From contig NC_080425.1 of NCBI RefSeq assembly GCF_029873635.1, forward strand, positions 43,728,402 to 43,792,401: 64,000 bases of DNA, written 5' to 3'. Shown one piece after another: positions 1-12,400 of this stretch. Source of the DNA: Malania oleifera. Its lineage: Eukaryota > Streptophyta > Magnoliopsida > Santalales > Ximeniaceae. The position numbers were made by a program, and so were the translations under genes. The number at the start of each line of letters is the position of its first letter. Position 1 is the stretch's first letter. The notes beneath the pieces are model-generated. The model was not told where the DNA came from. It searched no databases and saw only the letters and a program-made list of their open reading frames with translations.

Positions 1-343
1 TAAGTTTGCTATCAAGGTATACGCACTGTGCTAGTGAAATTCATTTTCAAGCAGCAAAAAGAATTCTTAGACAAATTTGCATATGAAACAACAAGAAGGC
101 ACACAATTATTTGTGGACAACTAAGCTGCAATTTCAATTGCTAATAATCCAGTGTTCCATGGCAAAACAAAACGCTTCAAAATAAAATTTTATCTTCTAA
201 GAAAGGTACAAAGGGAAGGAGAAGTGCTGATCTACTGCAAAACAGAAAATCAAAGTGTTGACATCCTAACAAAGGCACTTCTGAAGATTAGATATGAATT
301 CTTGAGGCAAAAGCTTGGTGTATGCAGCTTCAGAGTCGAGGAG
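1..343 (+). pseudogene. Copia RNase H C-terminal fragment
   Basis: This is the last part of a Ty1/Copia polyprotein, cut by the left edge of the window. From about base 110 the frame reads like the end of Copia RNase H: an LFVDN-like strand, then a HGKTK-like stretch, the DILTKAL motif and the FLRQKLGVCSF tail. The stop at 347-349 overlaps the start of the LTR. A TAA at 122-124 interrupts the conserved DNQ-AI stretch, so this copy cannot make a working RNase H. It is a separate insertion from the Copia element at 2393-8107, because the pol tail and LTR differ. Confidence 0.85.
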
Positions 344-640
344 TGTTGACTGGCGTGACGCATGAAGCTGAATCAGTTTTATTTGTTGCTATTCTTTAGG
401 AGCTGAATTAGTTTTATTTGTTGTTATTCTTTAGGAGCTGAATAAGTTTTATATATTGCTATTCTTTAGGAATATAACAATTTCTTCATGCTGATTTTTA
501 GGCAGATTTTTCTGCAATTCAGTTGTCAATATGCTTTATAAATAAATAGTTTGTTGCTCAATAAAAATTAGCATTCTGCAATCTCTAAATCAGCTTCTCT
601 CATTATCCTTAGTCTTTGGTTTTTTTTAAAATATCCAACA
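344..640 (+). repeat. 3' LTR of the left-edge Copia element
   Basis: The segment starts TGTTGACTGG directly at the end of the pol frame and ends ATATCCAACA, giving matched TGTTG...CAACA ends as expected for a Copia LTR. It is about 297 bp. It holds two near-copies of a TTTATTTGTTGCTATTCTTT unit and a TATAAATAAA stretch near 536. The 5' LTR is outside the window, so no target duplication can be tested. The element probably lies in an intron of the pseudouridine synthase gene that follows. Confidence 0.7.
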
Positions 641-1251
641 AAAGTGACGGAGAGAGCAGCCAAACCAGCCACAACCGTGCATCCCTTAGAGAGGGAAGAG
701 AGCTTCTCTCTCTAACACGGGGATGCGTTCTCTAGGCCCATGCAGAGTAGTTTTAGAAGTGTCTGCCTGTCTTCTTTTCCCCCTTCAAACTCCCAAGATA
801 TTTTTTATTTTTGGGGTTGACAATAATGCCTCATTCCATACTTATCAACAGATAAAATCCAATAGAATACTGTTGACAATGATTTGTAAATTGGACCACA
901 CCTTAACTAAAAAGCTTTCTCGTATATGGTTTTATCTACCAGGACAATTTTTTACAAGCAAATTTGAAGAAAAAAATTGCCTCGTTTGACAATCGAAAAA
1001 ACTGGGAATACATGCAATTTGTAGTTGGAAAAAGACACATTAGTATGCACTGAAGAACATGACCAGACTGAACTGGTTAGGATGGCAGGTTGACAGTAAG
1101 GATGCTTTGACTTTCTGTTTGCATTTGAAACATGGATTGAATGCTTCATGATTTGTTCTCAGCTGTTTCATTGCAGTGTCTTGTGCTTTCATATGTAGTA
1201 TTTGTACTTGATCTGCTTTCAAAAAGTTAAATTGAATTTCTTTTTTACCAG
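641..1251 (+). other. Probable intron of the pseudouridine synthase gene
   Basis: No coding exon is recognised here. The stretch ends in a pyrimidine-rich acceptor (TTCTTTTTTACCAG) directly before the exon at 1252. The preceding exon, which in this family should end in a FLYHQ-like motif, is not visible, so it lies left of the window or has been lost. Open frames at 723-989 and 952-1222 match nothing I know. Confidence 0.5.
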
Positions 1252-1538
1252 GTTAGGCTGCTTGTTGGTGTTCTCAAATCTGTAGGCACTGGGGACTTAA
1301 CAATATCAGATGGTATGCATACTGTTCTCTAGCTTTGTTGTCCTGCATTTTTTAATACATGTAATAGGAGTTGTTTTATGTTAGCTCTGTTTCTTCATAT
1401 TTTTTTTTTCCTTTTTCTAATTTAAATTCCTCATGCCCAGTTCAAAGAATACTGGATGCAAGGACTGTGACTGCGGCAAGTCCCATGGCTCCTGCATGTG
1501 GTCTATACCTTGGAAATGTGAAATATGATCTGCCTTGA
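1252..1538 (+). CDS. tRNA pseudouridine synthase (TruA family), last two exons
   Basis: These are the 3'-terminal exons of a TruA-type enzyme, which isomerises uridine to pseudouridine in tRNA. The exons are 1252-1312 (20 codons plus one base) and 1441-1538 (ending TGA). The intron 1313-1440 has a GT donor and an AG acceptor after a T-rich tract, and the phase-1 join is clean. The peptide begins VRLLVGVLKSVG and contains SPMAPACGLYL followed by VKYDLP at the C terminus, the hallmark end of eukaryotic and bacterial TruA proteins. The catalytic aspartate region lies upstream, outside the window. A Copia remnant occupies the probable preceding intron, so whether the gene still works cannot be judged here. 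It converges with the bromodomain gene. Confidence 0.88.
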
Positions 1539-2392
1539 GCATCTTAGAAGACCCCAGCACTGGGGATCGTTTCTACTTCCCTAAGATTTATGGCACCAGC
1601 CCTAGTGCCCCATGGTTCATCCACTGTGCCTCTTTCACGATCGGTCGAAAGGAAGTTTTCCAGCTCATCGGGAATATCAAAATGCTTATTATGAACATCT
1701 TGATGGCAATTTTCCAATTTGATTGTGGTTTTCTCATGTTTTTAGGCAAGTAATCCCATTGCTGGTTGGACCAGAGAGGACAATTGTACCATCTAGTTTA
1801 ACAGTAGTCCTTTTCTAAGTTTAGATGCTAGTGTTACTGATTGGATGAAACAAGTTGTAATCCTGCCTTATATATCAATGTAATTCTCCTTTTGAGTTGT
1901 GTGTCAAAACCCAGGAAATTGTCACACGTTTTAATTTATAAGCTGCATTCAATTATTAAAGTAATGCACTCCAATGAGAGAGAGGAGAGGGGGAGAGAGA
2001 GAGAGAGAGGTGGGGTTGACGATTGTTGCCGTTGTGTTCTAGCAGCATGGATCCATTTATGAAGGTAGATTGTTTTAGTGGGTTTGGTTCATTGGAATGT
2101 CAATGACCCGAGTTACATTCTCCGTTCCAAATCCTTTCCGTTTCTAAAGGTTAAAATTTGGGACAGTTCATAATGAAAGTCTCATACATCACTCACCCAT
2201 TGTCAGCTAGCTGTTTATTTTTAATCAAGAACCTTACAAGAGTTTGGCCACCTTTCTAGTTCCAGTAACAAAATTGGATCGCACGCCAAAGGTTTAATCA
2301 ATTGTGCAGGAATTCTGGGTTGACGTTATGGTTGTGTCTGGGGTTTGGTTAGAAACGTAGGTTATGTTTCATTCTTCAAATCAACAGGGTGG
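1539..2392 (+). other. 3' flank of the pseudouridine synthase gene with a GA repeat
   Basis: This stretch follows the stop codon and probably includes the 3' UTR. A short GA-rich microsatellite lies at about 1975-2010. The open frame at 1535-1753 lies in this flank and has no recognised homology. I see no other gene up to the Copia LTR. Confidence 0.5.
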
Positions 2393-3202
2393 TGTTGGGG
2401 TGTTCATTTGATGGAAAGATCAAAGGGCTGCTGCTGTTTTTAGTTTGTTATGAGTGGCAGTGATGTAATTTTACCTGAAATATATTGTAAATGAAATAAA
2501 ACAGCAGGGGGCATGAGGGGGATTTTTTAGTTCAGTTTTGGGCAGCTTCAGAACGAAGGGTTTTTTCCACAGTCGAGAGATTGCAGCGCAGGAGTCTTCT
2601 TCACCCAAGCGCAGGACGTCTTGTTCTTCCACAGCTGCAGCAAGTCCCCCTCTCTTCAGCCGCGAGTATTCACCAACGCAAGAGAAGGAGACGGCAGGAG
2701 GGCGTTCGGCGTTGGGGATCTCTAGCGGAGGTGCACGCTCAGGTAAAGAGGAGGTAATGCTCAAATCTATTTCTTGGGAGGGATTTCTTTTAGGGAAATT
2801 AGGGAGAAGGATTGGAAGAAGTCAAGGGTTCTTTGCAAGTGCGAAGGCTTTCTTAGGTCGTTCTTGGGCTGATTTCCAGAGGAGATTGGTAAGCCAAGAA
2901 AGGGTAAATCTGTGTATGTATATTTATTTCCGCCAGATTTAATATAGTATCTCAGAAGATGAGTTTCTGCCGTGGATGTAGGCCAATTTTTAGGCCGAAC
3001 CACGTAAATGTGTTCTTGTGGATTGTGATTGTGGCATGTTTATGTTTTGCTGAATATTGGATTGGTGAACATATATTTTTCTTGTCCAGACTTAACATAC
3101 ATGCACACATTAAAATAAACAGGTTTTCGTTTAGGTGTGATTGTAGTTGATGCTTTGATTAAAATCTGAAAATAGAATTAGCAGTCAACTGAATTACACA
3201 CA
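2393..3202 (+). repeat. 5' LTR of the Copia element
   Basis: It starts TGTTGGGGTG and ends in ACACACA just before the primer-binding site. Compared with the 3' LTR it lacks about 25 bases after the first ten (the 3' copy has GTCAAGCTGAAG there), which explains 810 versus 835 bp. An open frame without an early ATG runs 2538-2942 and is also open in the other LTR. Confidence 0.9.
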
Positions 3203-3207
3203 ACAAG

Positions 3208-3219
3208 TGGTATCAGAGC
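3208..3219 (+). other. Primer-binding site, initiator Met-tRNA type
   Basis: TGGTATCAGAGC is the usual plant LTR-retrotransposon primer site, complementary to the 3' end of initiator methionine tRNA. It lies five bases inside the 5' LTR. Confidence 0.92.
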
Positions 3220-3230
3220 CTGGTTATGTG

Positions 3231-4085
3231 ATGGGGACCGCTAGGTTTGAAATAGAAAAATTTACGGGAAAAAATGACTTTGGTTTATGGAGGATCAAGA
3301 TGCGTGCCATCTTGGTACAGTAGGGGCTTGAGGAGGCTCTTCTTGGAGAAAAGAAGGGAGCTTCCACTTCACAAGAGGGGAAACTAAGTTTACCCTCTGC
3401 TAACAAAGTGAAACCCGAAATCCTCCAAAAGACACATAGTGCCATTATCTTGTCCTTAGGAGACAAAGTGCTTAGGGAAGTTGCCAATGAGGTTACGGTA
3501 ACTGGAGTTTGGTCAAAACTAGAAAGTTTGTAAATGACAAAATCCCTAGCAAATAGACTCCATAAGAAGACTAGACTCTACACCTTTAGAATGACCCTTG
3601 GAACATCGATTGATGAACATTTAAATGAATTTAATAAAATTCTTTTGGATCTTGCTAATATTGATATTAGTATAGATGAAGAAGACCAGACAATTCTTTT
3701 ATTGAGTTCTCTTGATTCCACATATGAAAATATTAAAGAAACTATGATGTATGGGAGAGAGAGGCTGACTTTTGAAGATGTGCAAGCCGTTTTGCACTCT
3801 AGGGAATTGCACACTAAGTTTGAATCTAAATCAAGGTCAGGGAAAGGGTTAAATGTGAGAGGTAAGTCCGAAAAGAAGGATAAGAAAGGAAAAGGCAAGA
3901 GGTCTAGATCAAAGTCTAAGAGCAAAGCACTAAAGTGTTTTGCATGCCACAAGGAAGGACATTTTAAGAGGGACTGCCCTGAGAGGAAAAATGGTGCAAA
4001 TGCCACCACCTCTGAATCAAAGGGTAAGGTAGCTGTAGTTTTGGATGGGTATGAGAGTGCGGAAGCGTTGAACGTATCTGATAAA
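3231..4085 (+). pseudogene. Copia gag, interrupted
   Basis: The frame opens at ATG 3231 with a FTGKNDFGLWRIKM stretch typical of Copia gag. It continues through a gag-polypeptide domain and a lysine/serine-rich region to a CX2CX4HX4C zinc knuckle (CFACHKEGHFKRDC) at about 3936-3977. In-frame stops lie near 3322 (TAG) and at 3531-3533 (TAA). Gag would form the virus-like particle around the element RNA. Both stops look like point mutations, and the reading frame is otherwise continuous into the protease domain. Confidence 0.88.
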
Positions 4086-7000
4086 GATTCGGGAAAAGAA
4101 TGGATATTAGATTCAGGATATTCCTTCCACATGTGTCCATTGAAAAACTGGTTTGAGTCCTTTACATGCTTAGAAGGAGGTCATGTTATCCTAGGAAACA
4201 ATAAGTCATGTAAAATATAGGGTATTGGGATTGTGAGACTTCTAATGCATGATGGGATTGAAAGAGTGTTAAGAGATGTGAGGTACATACCTGAACTGAA
4301 AAGAAACTTGATTTCTCTTGGTAGCTTAGATAAGACAGGGTATACGTTCAAGTTTGAAGGAGGTAGCCTAAGAGTTTGTAGAGGTTCACTGGTAGTGATG
4401 AAAGAGGTGCTAAAGAATGGGCTGTACACCTTAGTAGGAAAGACAGTGATTGGTGAGACTTCACCTATCAATCACAAGGTAGAAAATCAGGTTTTCTTGT
4501 GACATAAGAGGTTAGGACATGTTAGCCAACAAGGCCTAAAGGAGCTGGAGAAACAGGGGCTCCTTGGAGATAGGAAACTTGAGGAATTGTCATTCTGTGA
4601 GGAGTGTGTCTTGGGTAAGTCTACTAGGGTTAGTTTTAAGAAGTCCACTCACACCACGAAACAGACTCTTGATTACATACATTCAGACTTGTGGGGGCTT
4701 GCTATGGTTAGTTCTCATGGTGGTTCTAGGCATTTTCTGTCAAATATATATGACTTTTCTAGGAAAGTATTGAGTTTATATTCTAAAACATAAAAGTGAT
4801 ACTTTTGAAAAGTTTAAAGAATGGAAAACCGTAGTTGAAACTCAAGTTGGCAGAAAAGTTAAAACACTGAGAATAGACAATGAATTAGAATACTTGTCAA
4901 ATGTATTTTCTGAATTTTGTAAAGTTGAGGGCATTACTAGACATAGGATTGTTAGGGATACTCCCCAACAGAATGGACTAGCTGAAAGGATGAATAGGAC
5001 TATTCTGGAAAGGGTAAGATGCATGTTAGTCACTTCAGGTCTGCCCAAGACCTTTTGGGCAGAGGCGGTGACCACTGCTGTATACCTTATTAATAGGTGT
5101 CCTTCCACAACTCTAAATTTTAAAACCCCTTGAGAAATTTGGTCAGGTAAGCCTGCTGATTATCAGGGTTTAAAAGTTTTTGAGTGCGTCGCCTATGCCC
5201 ACATTAGAACTGATAAATTAGAGCCTAGAGCTATTAAATGCATTTTTGTATGATACCCAAAGGGGGTTAAAGGCTATAAGCTCTGGGTTGTAAAACCTGG
5301 AAAACAAAAATGTATTATTAGCAGGGATGTAGTTTTTAATGAAACTAAAATAGGGGGAAAATCAGAAAATTCAGATAAAAGTGTTAGGCATTTTGATACT
5401 AATGACCCACAACTTGAGGTGGAGCAACCCTCCACTTCTCGTAGCCATTTAGAAACAGATACTGCTGATTTTGAGGAGCAAAACTCAGAAACAGAAACCT
5501 TTGAATTAAGCAAAACCTACCTTCTAGCACGGGATAGGGAGATGAGGGTCATAAGACCTCCTCAAAGGTATGGGGAAGTTAATATGACAACTTTTGCTCT
5601 TTCTGTTGCTGAAACAAAAATTGAGGTGAAGCCTAGGACTTTTAGAGAGGCCATGGATAGTAAAGTGGCTGAAAAATAGATTTTTACAATACAAGAAGAA
5701 ATGGAATCTCTAAATAAGAATGAGACATGGGTGATGGTACCTAGACCGGAAAAATAGAAACTCATAGGATCCAAGTGGATCTTTAAGAGGAAAGAGGGAA
5801 TCCCTGGAGTTGAACCACCTAGGTATAAAGCTAGGTTAGTGGCTAAGGGATTTACACAAAGGGAAGGGGTAGACTATAATGAAATATTTTCCCCTGTTGT
5901 AAGGCATAGTTCAATTAGAATTCTATTATCTTTTGTTGCTGTACATGACTTGCATTTGGAACAACTTGATATTAAAACTGCTTTCTTGCATGGTACTTTA
6001 GAAGAGACAGTTTGTATGCAACCTCCCGAGGGCTTTGATATGAAAATGAATAAAAATCATGTATGTTTATTAAATAAATCTTTATATGGGCTTAAACAAT
6101 CACCTAGACAATGGTATAAACGATTTGATTCTTACATGATTCAAAAGGATTTCTATAGAAGCAATTATGATGGCTGTGTTTATTTTAAATCATGTGATAA
6201 ATGTCATATATTTGCTATTGTATGTTGATGACATGTTGGTTGCTTGTGGAGACATGGATATGTTAAATCAAGTTAAGTGCATGCTTAAATCTGAATTTGA
6301 AATGAAAGACTTGGGACCTATTAAAAGAATACTTAGTATGGTAATAACTAGAGAAAGGAATAAAAAGCTTCTCTACTTGTCTCAAAAGTCTTATATTTCA
6401 AAGGTGTTAAAAAGATTTGGAATGAGTCATGTTAAATCTACTTCTATTCCTGTTGCACAATATGTTAAATTGTCTAGAAAATAGTGTCCTGAAACTGAAA
6501 ATGAGTTTCTATTTATGAATAGAATTCCTTATGCTAGTATGGTTGATAGTGTAATGTATGCTATGATATGTTCTAGACCTGATCTATCTTATGCTGTAAG
6601 TCAAGTGAGTAAATTTATGAGCAAACCTGGAAAACCACATTGGCATGCTTTGAAACAAATTTTTCAATACTTGTCTAAAACAAAACAGTAAGGATTAATA
6701 TTTGGAAAAAGGGATATGCATTGTGAAATAAGGTTAAAAAGGATATGTAGATTCGACTATGCTGAAAATCTAGATACCAGGAAGTCTTTGTTTGGTATGA
6801 TCTTTTCTCTTTTAGGTAGTGCTATTACTTGGAAATCTCACATGCAGTCGGTGGTAGCCTTGTCTACCATGGAGGCTGAATATATTACCATGACTAAAGT
6901 CTTTAAGGAGGTTATATGGATAAAAGGACTATGCCTAGAGTTAGGAATGTATAGTGGAACCGTTACAATTTATTGTGACAATCAAAGCACTATTCATTTG

Positions 7001-7198
7001 GTTAGGAATCATGTTTGTTATGATAGGTCCAAACATATAGATGTTAGACTGCATTTTGTGAGGGATATTATTTCTAATGGAGAAATAGAAGTAAGGAAAA
7101 TTCCAATGGAGGATAATCCTTCTGATATGATGACTAAAGCAGTACCTAAATCTAAGTTTGAACATTGTTCGAACTTAGTTAACCTTGGAAGTTTCTAG
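4086..7198 (+). pseudogene. Copia pol (protease, integrase, RT, RNase H), broken
   Basis: Domains in order: protease around 4100 (WILDSG); GAG-pre-integrase around 4500-4620 (HKRLGH, then CEECVLGK); integrase core around 4650-5110 (DTPQQNGLAERMNR); reverse transcriptase 5680-6480 (DIKTAFLHG and, in another frame, LLYVDDML); and RNase H 6716-7198 (STMEAEYI and the SKHIDVR tail). Stops lie at 4218, near 4500 (TGA where Trp is expected before HKRLGH), 5131, 5677, about 5755, near 6482 and near 6690. One frameshift is near 4765 and another near 6215, just before YVDD. No functional polyprotein can be made. Confidence 0.9.
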
Positions 7199-7272
7199 TT
7201 TTTGTTTTGCAGGAACCGCCATAGGAGATGCTAAGGAGGTGCAAGGGTCACAAACTTGCCAAGGTGGAGAAT

Positions 7273-8107
7273 TGTTGGAGTGTCAAGCTGAAGAAAAATC
7301 CTGGCCATTCATTTGATGGAAAGATCAAACGGTTGCTGCTGTTTTTCTTTTGTTATGAGGGACAGTGATGTAATTTTACCTGAAATATATTGTAAATGAA
7401 ATAAAACAACAGGGGGCATGAGGGAAATTTTTTAGTTCAGTTTTGGGCAACTTTAGAATCGAGGGTTTTTCCCACAGCCGAAAGATTGTAGCGCAAGAGT
7501 CTTCTTCACCCGAGCGCAAGACGTCTTCTTCTTCCACAGCTGCAACAAGTCTCCCTCTCTTCAGCCACGAGTCTTCACCAGCGCGAGAGAAGGAGACGGC
7601 AGGAGGGCATTTGGCGTTGGGGATCTCCAGTGAAGGTGCACGCTCAGGTAAAGAGGAGGTAATGCACAGATCTATTTCTTGGGAGGGATTTCTTTTAGGA
7701 AAATTAGGGAGACGGATAGGAAGAAGCCTAGGGTTCTTCGTAGGTACGAAAGCTTTCTTGGGTCATTCTTGGGCTGATTTCCAGAGGAGATTGGTAAACC
7801 AAGAAAGGGTAAATCTTTGTATGTATATTTATTTCCGCCGGATTTAATATAGTATCTCAGAATGTGAGTTTCTACCATAGATGTAGGCCAATTTTTGGGC
7901 CGAACCACGTAAATATGTTCTTGTGGGTTGTGATTGTGGCATGTTTATGTTTTGCTAAGTATTGGATTGGTGAACATATATTTTTCTTGATCAGGCTTAG
8001 CATACACGCACACATTAAAATAAACAGGTTTTCGTTTAGGTGTGATTGTAGTTGATGCTTTGATTAAAATCTGAAAATAAAATTAGCAGTGAGCTGAATT
8101 ACACACA
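7273..8107 (+). repeat. 3' LTR of the Copia element
   Basis: It starts TGTTGGAGTG after the purine-rich CCAAGGTGGAGAAT and ends in ACACACA. It is the fuller of the two LTR copies at 835 bp. The matching open frame lies at 7443-7847. Confidence 0.9.
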
Positions 8108-9432
8108 AGTGGGAATAGAATGATAATTGTATATGGATATAATAATTTATAAAAAAAAAAAAAAAGCACATAATAGACCTTATATTATATCTTCCAACAT
8201 AGAATAGATGAAAGTAAATAGGGTTATGAATTCTCATAATCAAATTTGAAAATGATGATTTCTTATTTCCGGATTCATAAAAAATTTTGTATAATTATTT
8301 TTTTTTATGATCACGTGTTTGATTAAAGGCATTATCTGTCTATATTTTAACAATTTCGTTATTAACTTAGACATTTTCTATTGCAATAAAAAGAATGCCG
8401 CCTTCTTTGCTTCATTTTTAAAATCAAGATTTGCCCCCAAGTCCACCACTTTACCAGTTTCGAAAATGATCCATTTTACACAAGAAAGAATGCAATTTTT
8501 TACCTTAATTTATGATCCATGCATGTGTTCTGCAACTGAATACAATTTTTTTCAACAAGAAATCAAAAAATAGATACAACAATTGTCAACAGATGATATC
8601 ATTTTAGACAGTGAAACAGGGAAAGCAGAGCACAAGTTTCTTGATCATACACTTTGATTTGAAGTAGAAAATCTCTTCCTCGAGGACAGAAACTCAAATA
8701 GTATAAACAAAATAAAAATAAAATTAAAAGTACTTTTTTTAAAGAATAGCTCCACATGATTGAAAATTGGCCTTAAATTAATGGTAAAGAAAATAATCCC
8801 TATATATAAAAATTAGGGTGAAAGTGAAACTCACACTTTGAGGATGCTTCCCTTACCTTCATAAAATGGGAGCCTTGTCGACCAAACACCATCTCTCTTT
8901 TTTTTTTCCCACTTCTACATGAACCATATAATGGAAAATCATCTAAACATGACTTGGCAAGAATCTCACCAGATAATTTTTTGCCCATTTGATTTTAAGC
9001 GCCATTAGTGTTAGAAACTTCAACGGATTTCACCCTTCAGTAATAATTTTTTCTTATTATTATTATTATTATTATTATTTAACCTTGCAAATGCCTTCAC
9101 AGATGCAATCTGAAATTCCAGCAAACAGAACACAAAAGAAAAAAAATGGATGGGCAATAAATAATCATGATTTCGATCATAAAAGTGCAATACTATCTAC
9201 TAGAAAAACATTTTTTGAGAAAGCGAAAAACCGTGTTTATCCATACAATCTCCTAGACAACCCATTGGCAAGTGACTGCACACAGTAAAGCATCTGTGCT
9301 CTTTTCGACTTCTTTGAGTTCCTGGGCAGTGGTGACAGGCTCACCCTCCACCCAAGCCATCAAAAACTCCATTTCCCTGCCTTCTCACACATAACAGGAT
9401 GACAATTGCAATAAGAACAATGCAACCAAAAT
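8108..9432. other. Intergenic region between Copia element and bromodomain gene end
   Basis: AT-rich DNA with an A-run near 8152 and an ATT microsatellite at about 9053-9080. Part of it should be the 3' UTR of the minus-strand bromodomain gene. Open frames at 8307-8573 and 8989-9288 show no recognisable domain. Confidence 0.5.
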
Positions 9433-12400
9433 CTATTTCATAAATGTTGATATAGCTGCATGGATGGAACTACTGCGCACAGAACCGTGATGTTGTACTA
9501 GTGAATGAGGTCCATTCCAGACAGATTTAGGGTTGTCTGAAAAGAGGGTTCCACATAGCTTTAGAAGCATAGGATTTTCAAAACGAAGCAACTCTTCAAA
9601 CACTCTAGTTTTTTGTCTCTTCTCCAAAGACTCCTGGAACATCAAGAAACCATAATAAAATTATACTTCAAAGCGAAAAAAAAACTTGATTTGCATATAA
9701 CAGAAATGTAAAAGGGTGCACCAATTGCTCTATGGATACTAAAATTCAGTATGTAATATTTATTGTTGGAACAAATTCTTCTTGAATGAAAACCATATCA
9801 ACTTGCATAGAGCTCACAATAACACTTATAAAAAAATATAGTTCTTACAAAAAAATCACTAAATGCCAAGCATACTAAAAATCCATCCAAATGCTACAGG
9901 GCATGGATGGATGAGTGTGTGGACACTTCCCATGCACATCAAACCATTACTAGTAAGGCAAAGCACTTTCCTGTTTTTTCTCAGGGCATACTGATTGCTG
10001 TAGAATCCTCAAACATATCTATTAGCTCTAATTGGACCAACTCACCATTCTGGAAGCAATAGAATCCAAATTTAATTTCAAAACTGAAGTTATTTGTGTG
10101 GAAGCTTTGTATTGGTACTCTAGGCATCAGAAAAGACCTTAAAGAGGTGATGCTTCAATGTTTCAACAGAATACCTGGTTTGTCTTAAAAAGGATGAACT
10201 TTGAAACATCTTTTCTGGCATTTTAATGTAGCTGGAGCAGTTTAGCTCAGACCTTAGTTCTACAGCAGAATGCAGAATATATCTCATAAATTGTTGCAGA
10301 TTGGATCATATAGATAGTTATAAGTCAGGTCATCAATCAAAGGATAGCTAATGTGGATTCAGACCAATAGCATGTGGATTACAGGGAATAGTTGTCCTGG
10401 ATAATCAAGTGCTCATTCAATATTCCAATTTCTACATGTGAGGGGTGAATATTCTCCGCCATATGATGGGTTGGTGCATTGAGAGCATAAATACCAAATG
10501 GCTGATTAAAGGGTTCAATAAGCTCAGGATCAGAAACTTTTTCATCAACCACCCAATAACGTTATGCATGTACAGATGTTAGAACTAATTACATGGTTGA
10601 TCCTATCATAGCTATTGCTTGAACAGTCTGAACGCCTCAGAACTGGTCAAGAATATCGCAGTTTTTTATAAAAAAATAAAAATAAAAACTAATAATAATA
10701 AATGGAGATGATGACTATGAACTACCCAGTTACTCTGGGTACCATAGTACCCAACCTGCAGCACAGGTTGAACCCAGCTACAAACCTTAGAACAGCTCCA
10801 AAAAGTCATTTGCACGCAATAGGGTTCAAACCAAGTTTCTACACCTCTCAAAGCACTTTTCCTAGCTTGCCCCACCACTAAGCTATCCCCTTGGGGTTAA
10901 GGCCTCAAGACATATCTCCTGTCCAGCATAACAAAATGTGTTCATGAATGGAAGAATGGTCTAAAATTTTGAGCTAGCAGCATCTTGGTTTCTTTCTTTG
11001 ATTGCTTTGAATGTAATCATGTTTAACCACACTGAAAATGTAAAACAGGACAAGGTAAACATGGCTGAAAAGAGTAAGATGAATGAATCTGGTGCTAGGG
11101 TAGTCTTAGAGGTGGCCATTAGCGACAAGGTTATGTTCCATTTTCAGCAGTGTGTGTGGGGTTTGTGTTTAGGAGTTTGATTGTTTCTGGTTTCCTTCGT
11201 AGAGAACTTGCTTTGTATGCAAGATGGGACACAACACACACAGGGCCACATAATGGAAGTATTAAAAGACATTCAGTGCGACATAAATATTTTAAACTGA
11301 GCTTTGACATCTAACCAACAATCAGAGTGCAGATCTCCAGATATCAAATTTTGTTCTTCCTAGTTCCTATTCAAGGTCCTTCCTCTCCAATATTTGGAAG
11401 AAGAACTGCATCAAAATTCTTTAATATGGACAAGGTATACAGATGTAAAGCATAAGCTAATGTACATAAATCCAAGCAACCCAGATTCTACCATTCTACA
11501 GAAAACTCGTGAAACCTTAGGGTCCTTTCATTTGGAAAAGACTTAATTACCTCAATGTAAAAATTTGCGACTTTTAATCGTATCATAATAAAGAGGGTAA
11601 AGGGGAAAGGAGATAAAGACCTATATCATGAATATATATGCAAACTGCACAAGTTAGAACATGACAAAATTGACTGCATCAGAATAAATCAACAGAACAA
11701 AGTCAAATACCTTATACTTCTGCTGCCGAATAGGTGCAGCTTCTTCCCCATGATGCCCTGATATTTCTTCTTTTTCAGCATTAGTTTGGAATCCACCACC
11801 TATATCCTCTGGAATTTGTGCCAGAGACTCTGATGTGGACTCCTTGCCTGATCTATCACCAAGGAGTGACAGCTCTGAAGTCCCACCCTCACCTCTCCTT
11901 TCGATGTCTATCTGATTCTCTTTCTCCTCCAACTTCTCCAACTGGGTGCTATATTGCTGCTCGCTACTATCCACTTTCATCACCTCTCCCTTTTCATCCA
12001 AGTCAGCATCTGCATCTTGGTCAAGTGAATTGTCCATATTTGATGAGGTATCCTCCCCACAAGGACTCTCTACAAGGGATATTCCCTGCAACAGGAATTT
12101 TTTTTTATAAATAACCAAAACAAGGTTCACAAGAATCTTATAAAGTTGTATAAAATTCAACTCAAACAACAAAATCATTTGGCATGCAGCATTATACATC
12201 CATATGGACTCACCTAGTTTTCACTTCAACTGAAGCATGCAAACAGTTTGTAAGTAAATCAGTTTCCAGAGAAAAAGATCGTTATTGTATGCTAGTTGCC
12301 TAGAGCAAAGTCAAAATCCCAATTTGCCCTTGAGCAAATTCAGTTTCCCAGTCCATTCAAAGCCTGCTTTAATAATAATAATAATAATAATAATAATTAA

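Larger units (their letters stand above)
2393..8107 (+). mobile_element. Degenerate Ty1/Copia retrotransposon with both LTRs
   Basis: This is a near full-length Copia element of about 5.7 kb: 5' LTR 2393-3202, primer-binding site 3208-3219, gag from 3231, pol to 7198, purine-rich tract before 7273, and 3' LTR 7273-8107. The order gag, protease, integrase, reverse transcriptase, RNase H is diagnostic of Copia. Bases next to the outer ends are GGTGG (left) and AGTGG (right), a probable 5-bp target duplication with one change. Many stops, at least two frameshifts and clear LTR divergence mark it as old and inactive. It sits between two convergent host genes. Confidence 0.93.

Noticed and set aside
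1535-1753. 72-codon ORF after the pseudouridine synthase stop
   Set aside because: It lies downstream of the C-terminal VKYDLP end of the gene, has no domain, and is best read as 3' flank.
3578-4132. 184-codon minus-strand ORF opposite Copia gag
   Set aside because: It is the antisense shadow of the lysine- and serine-rich gag frame, which itself has the zinc knuckle.
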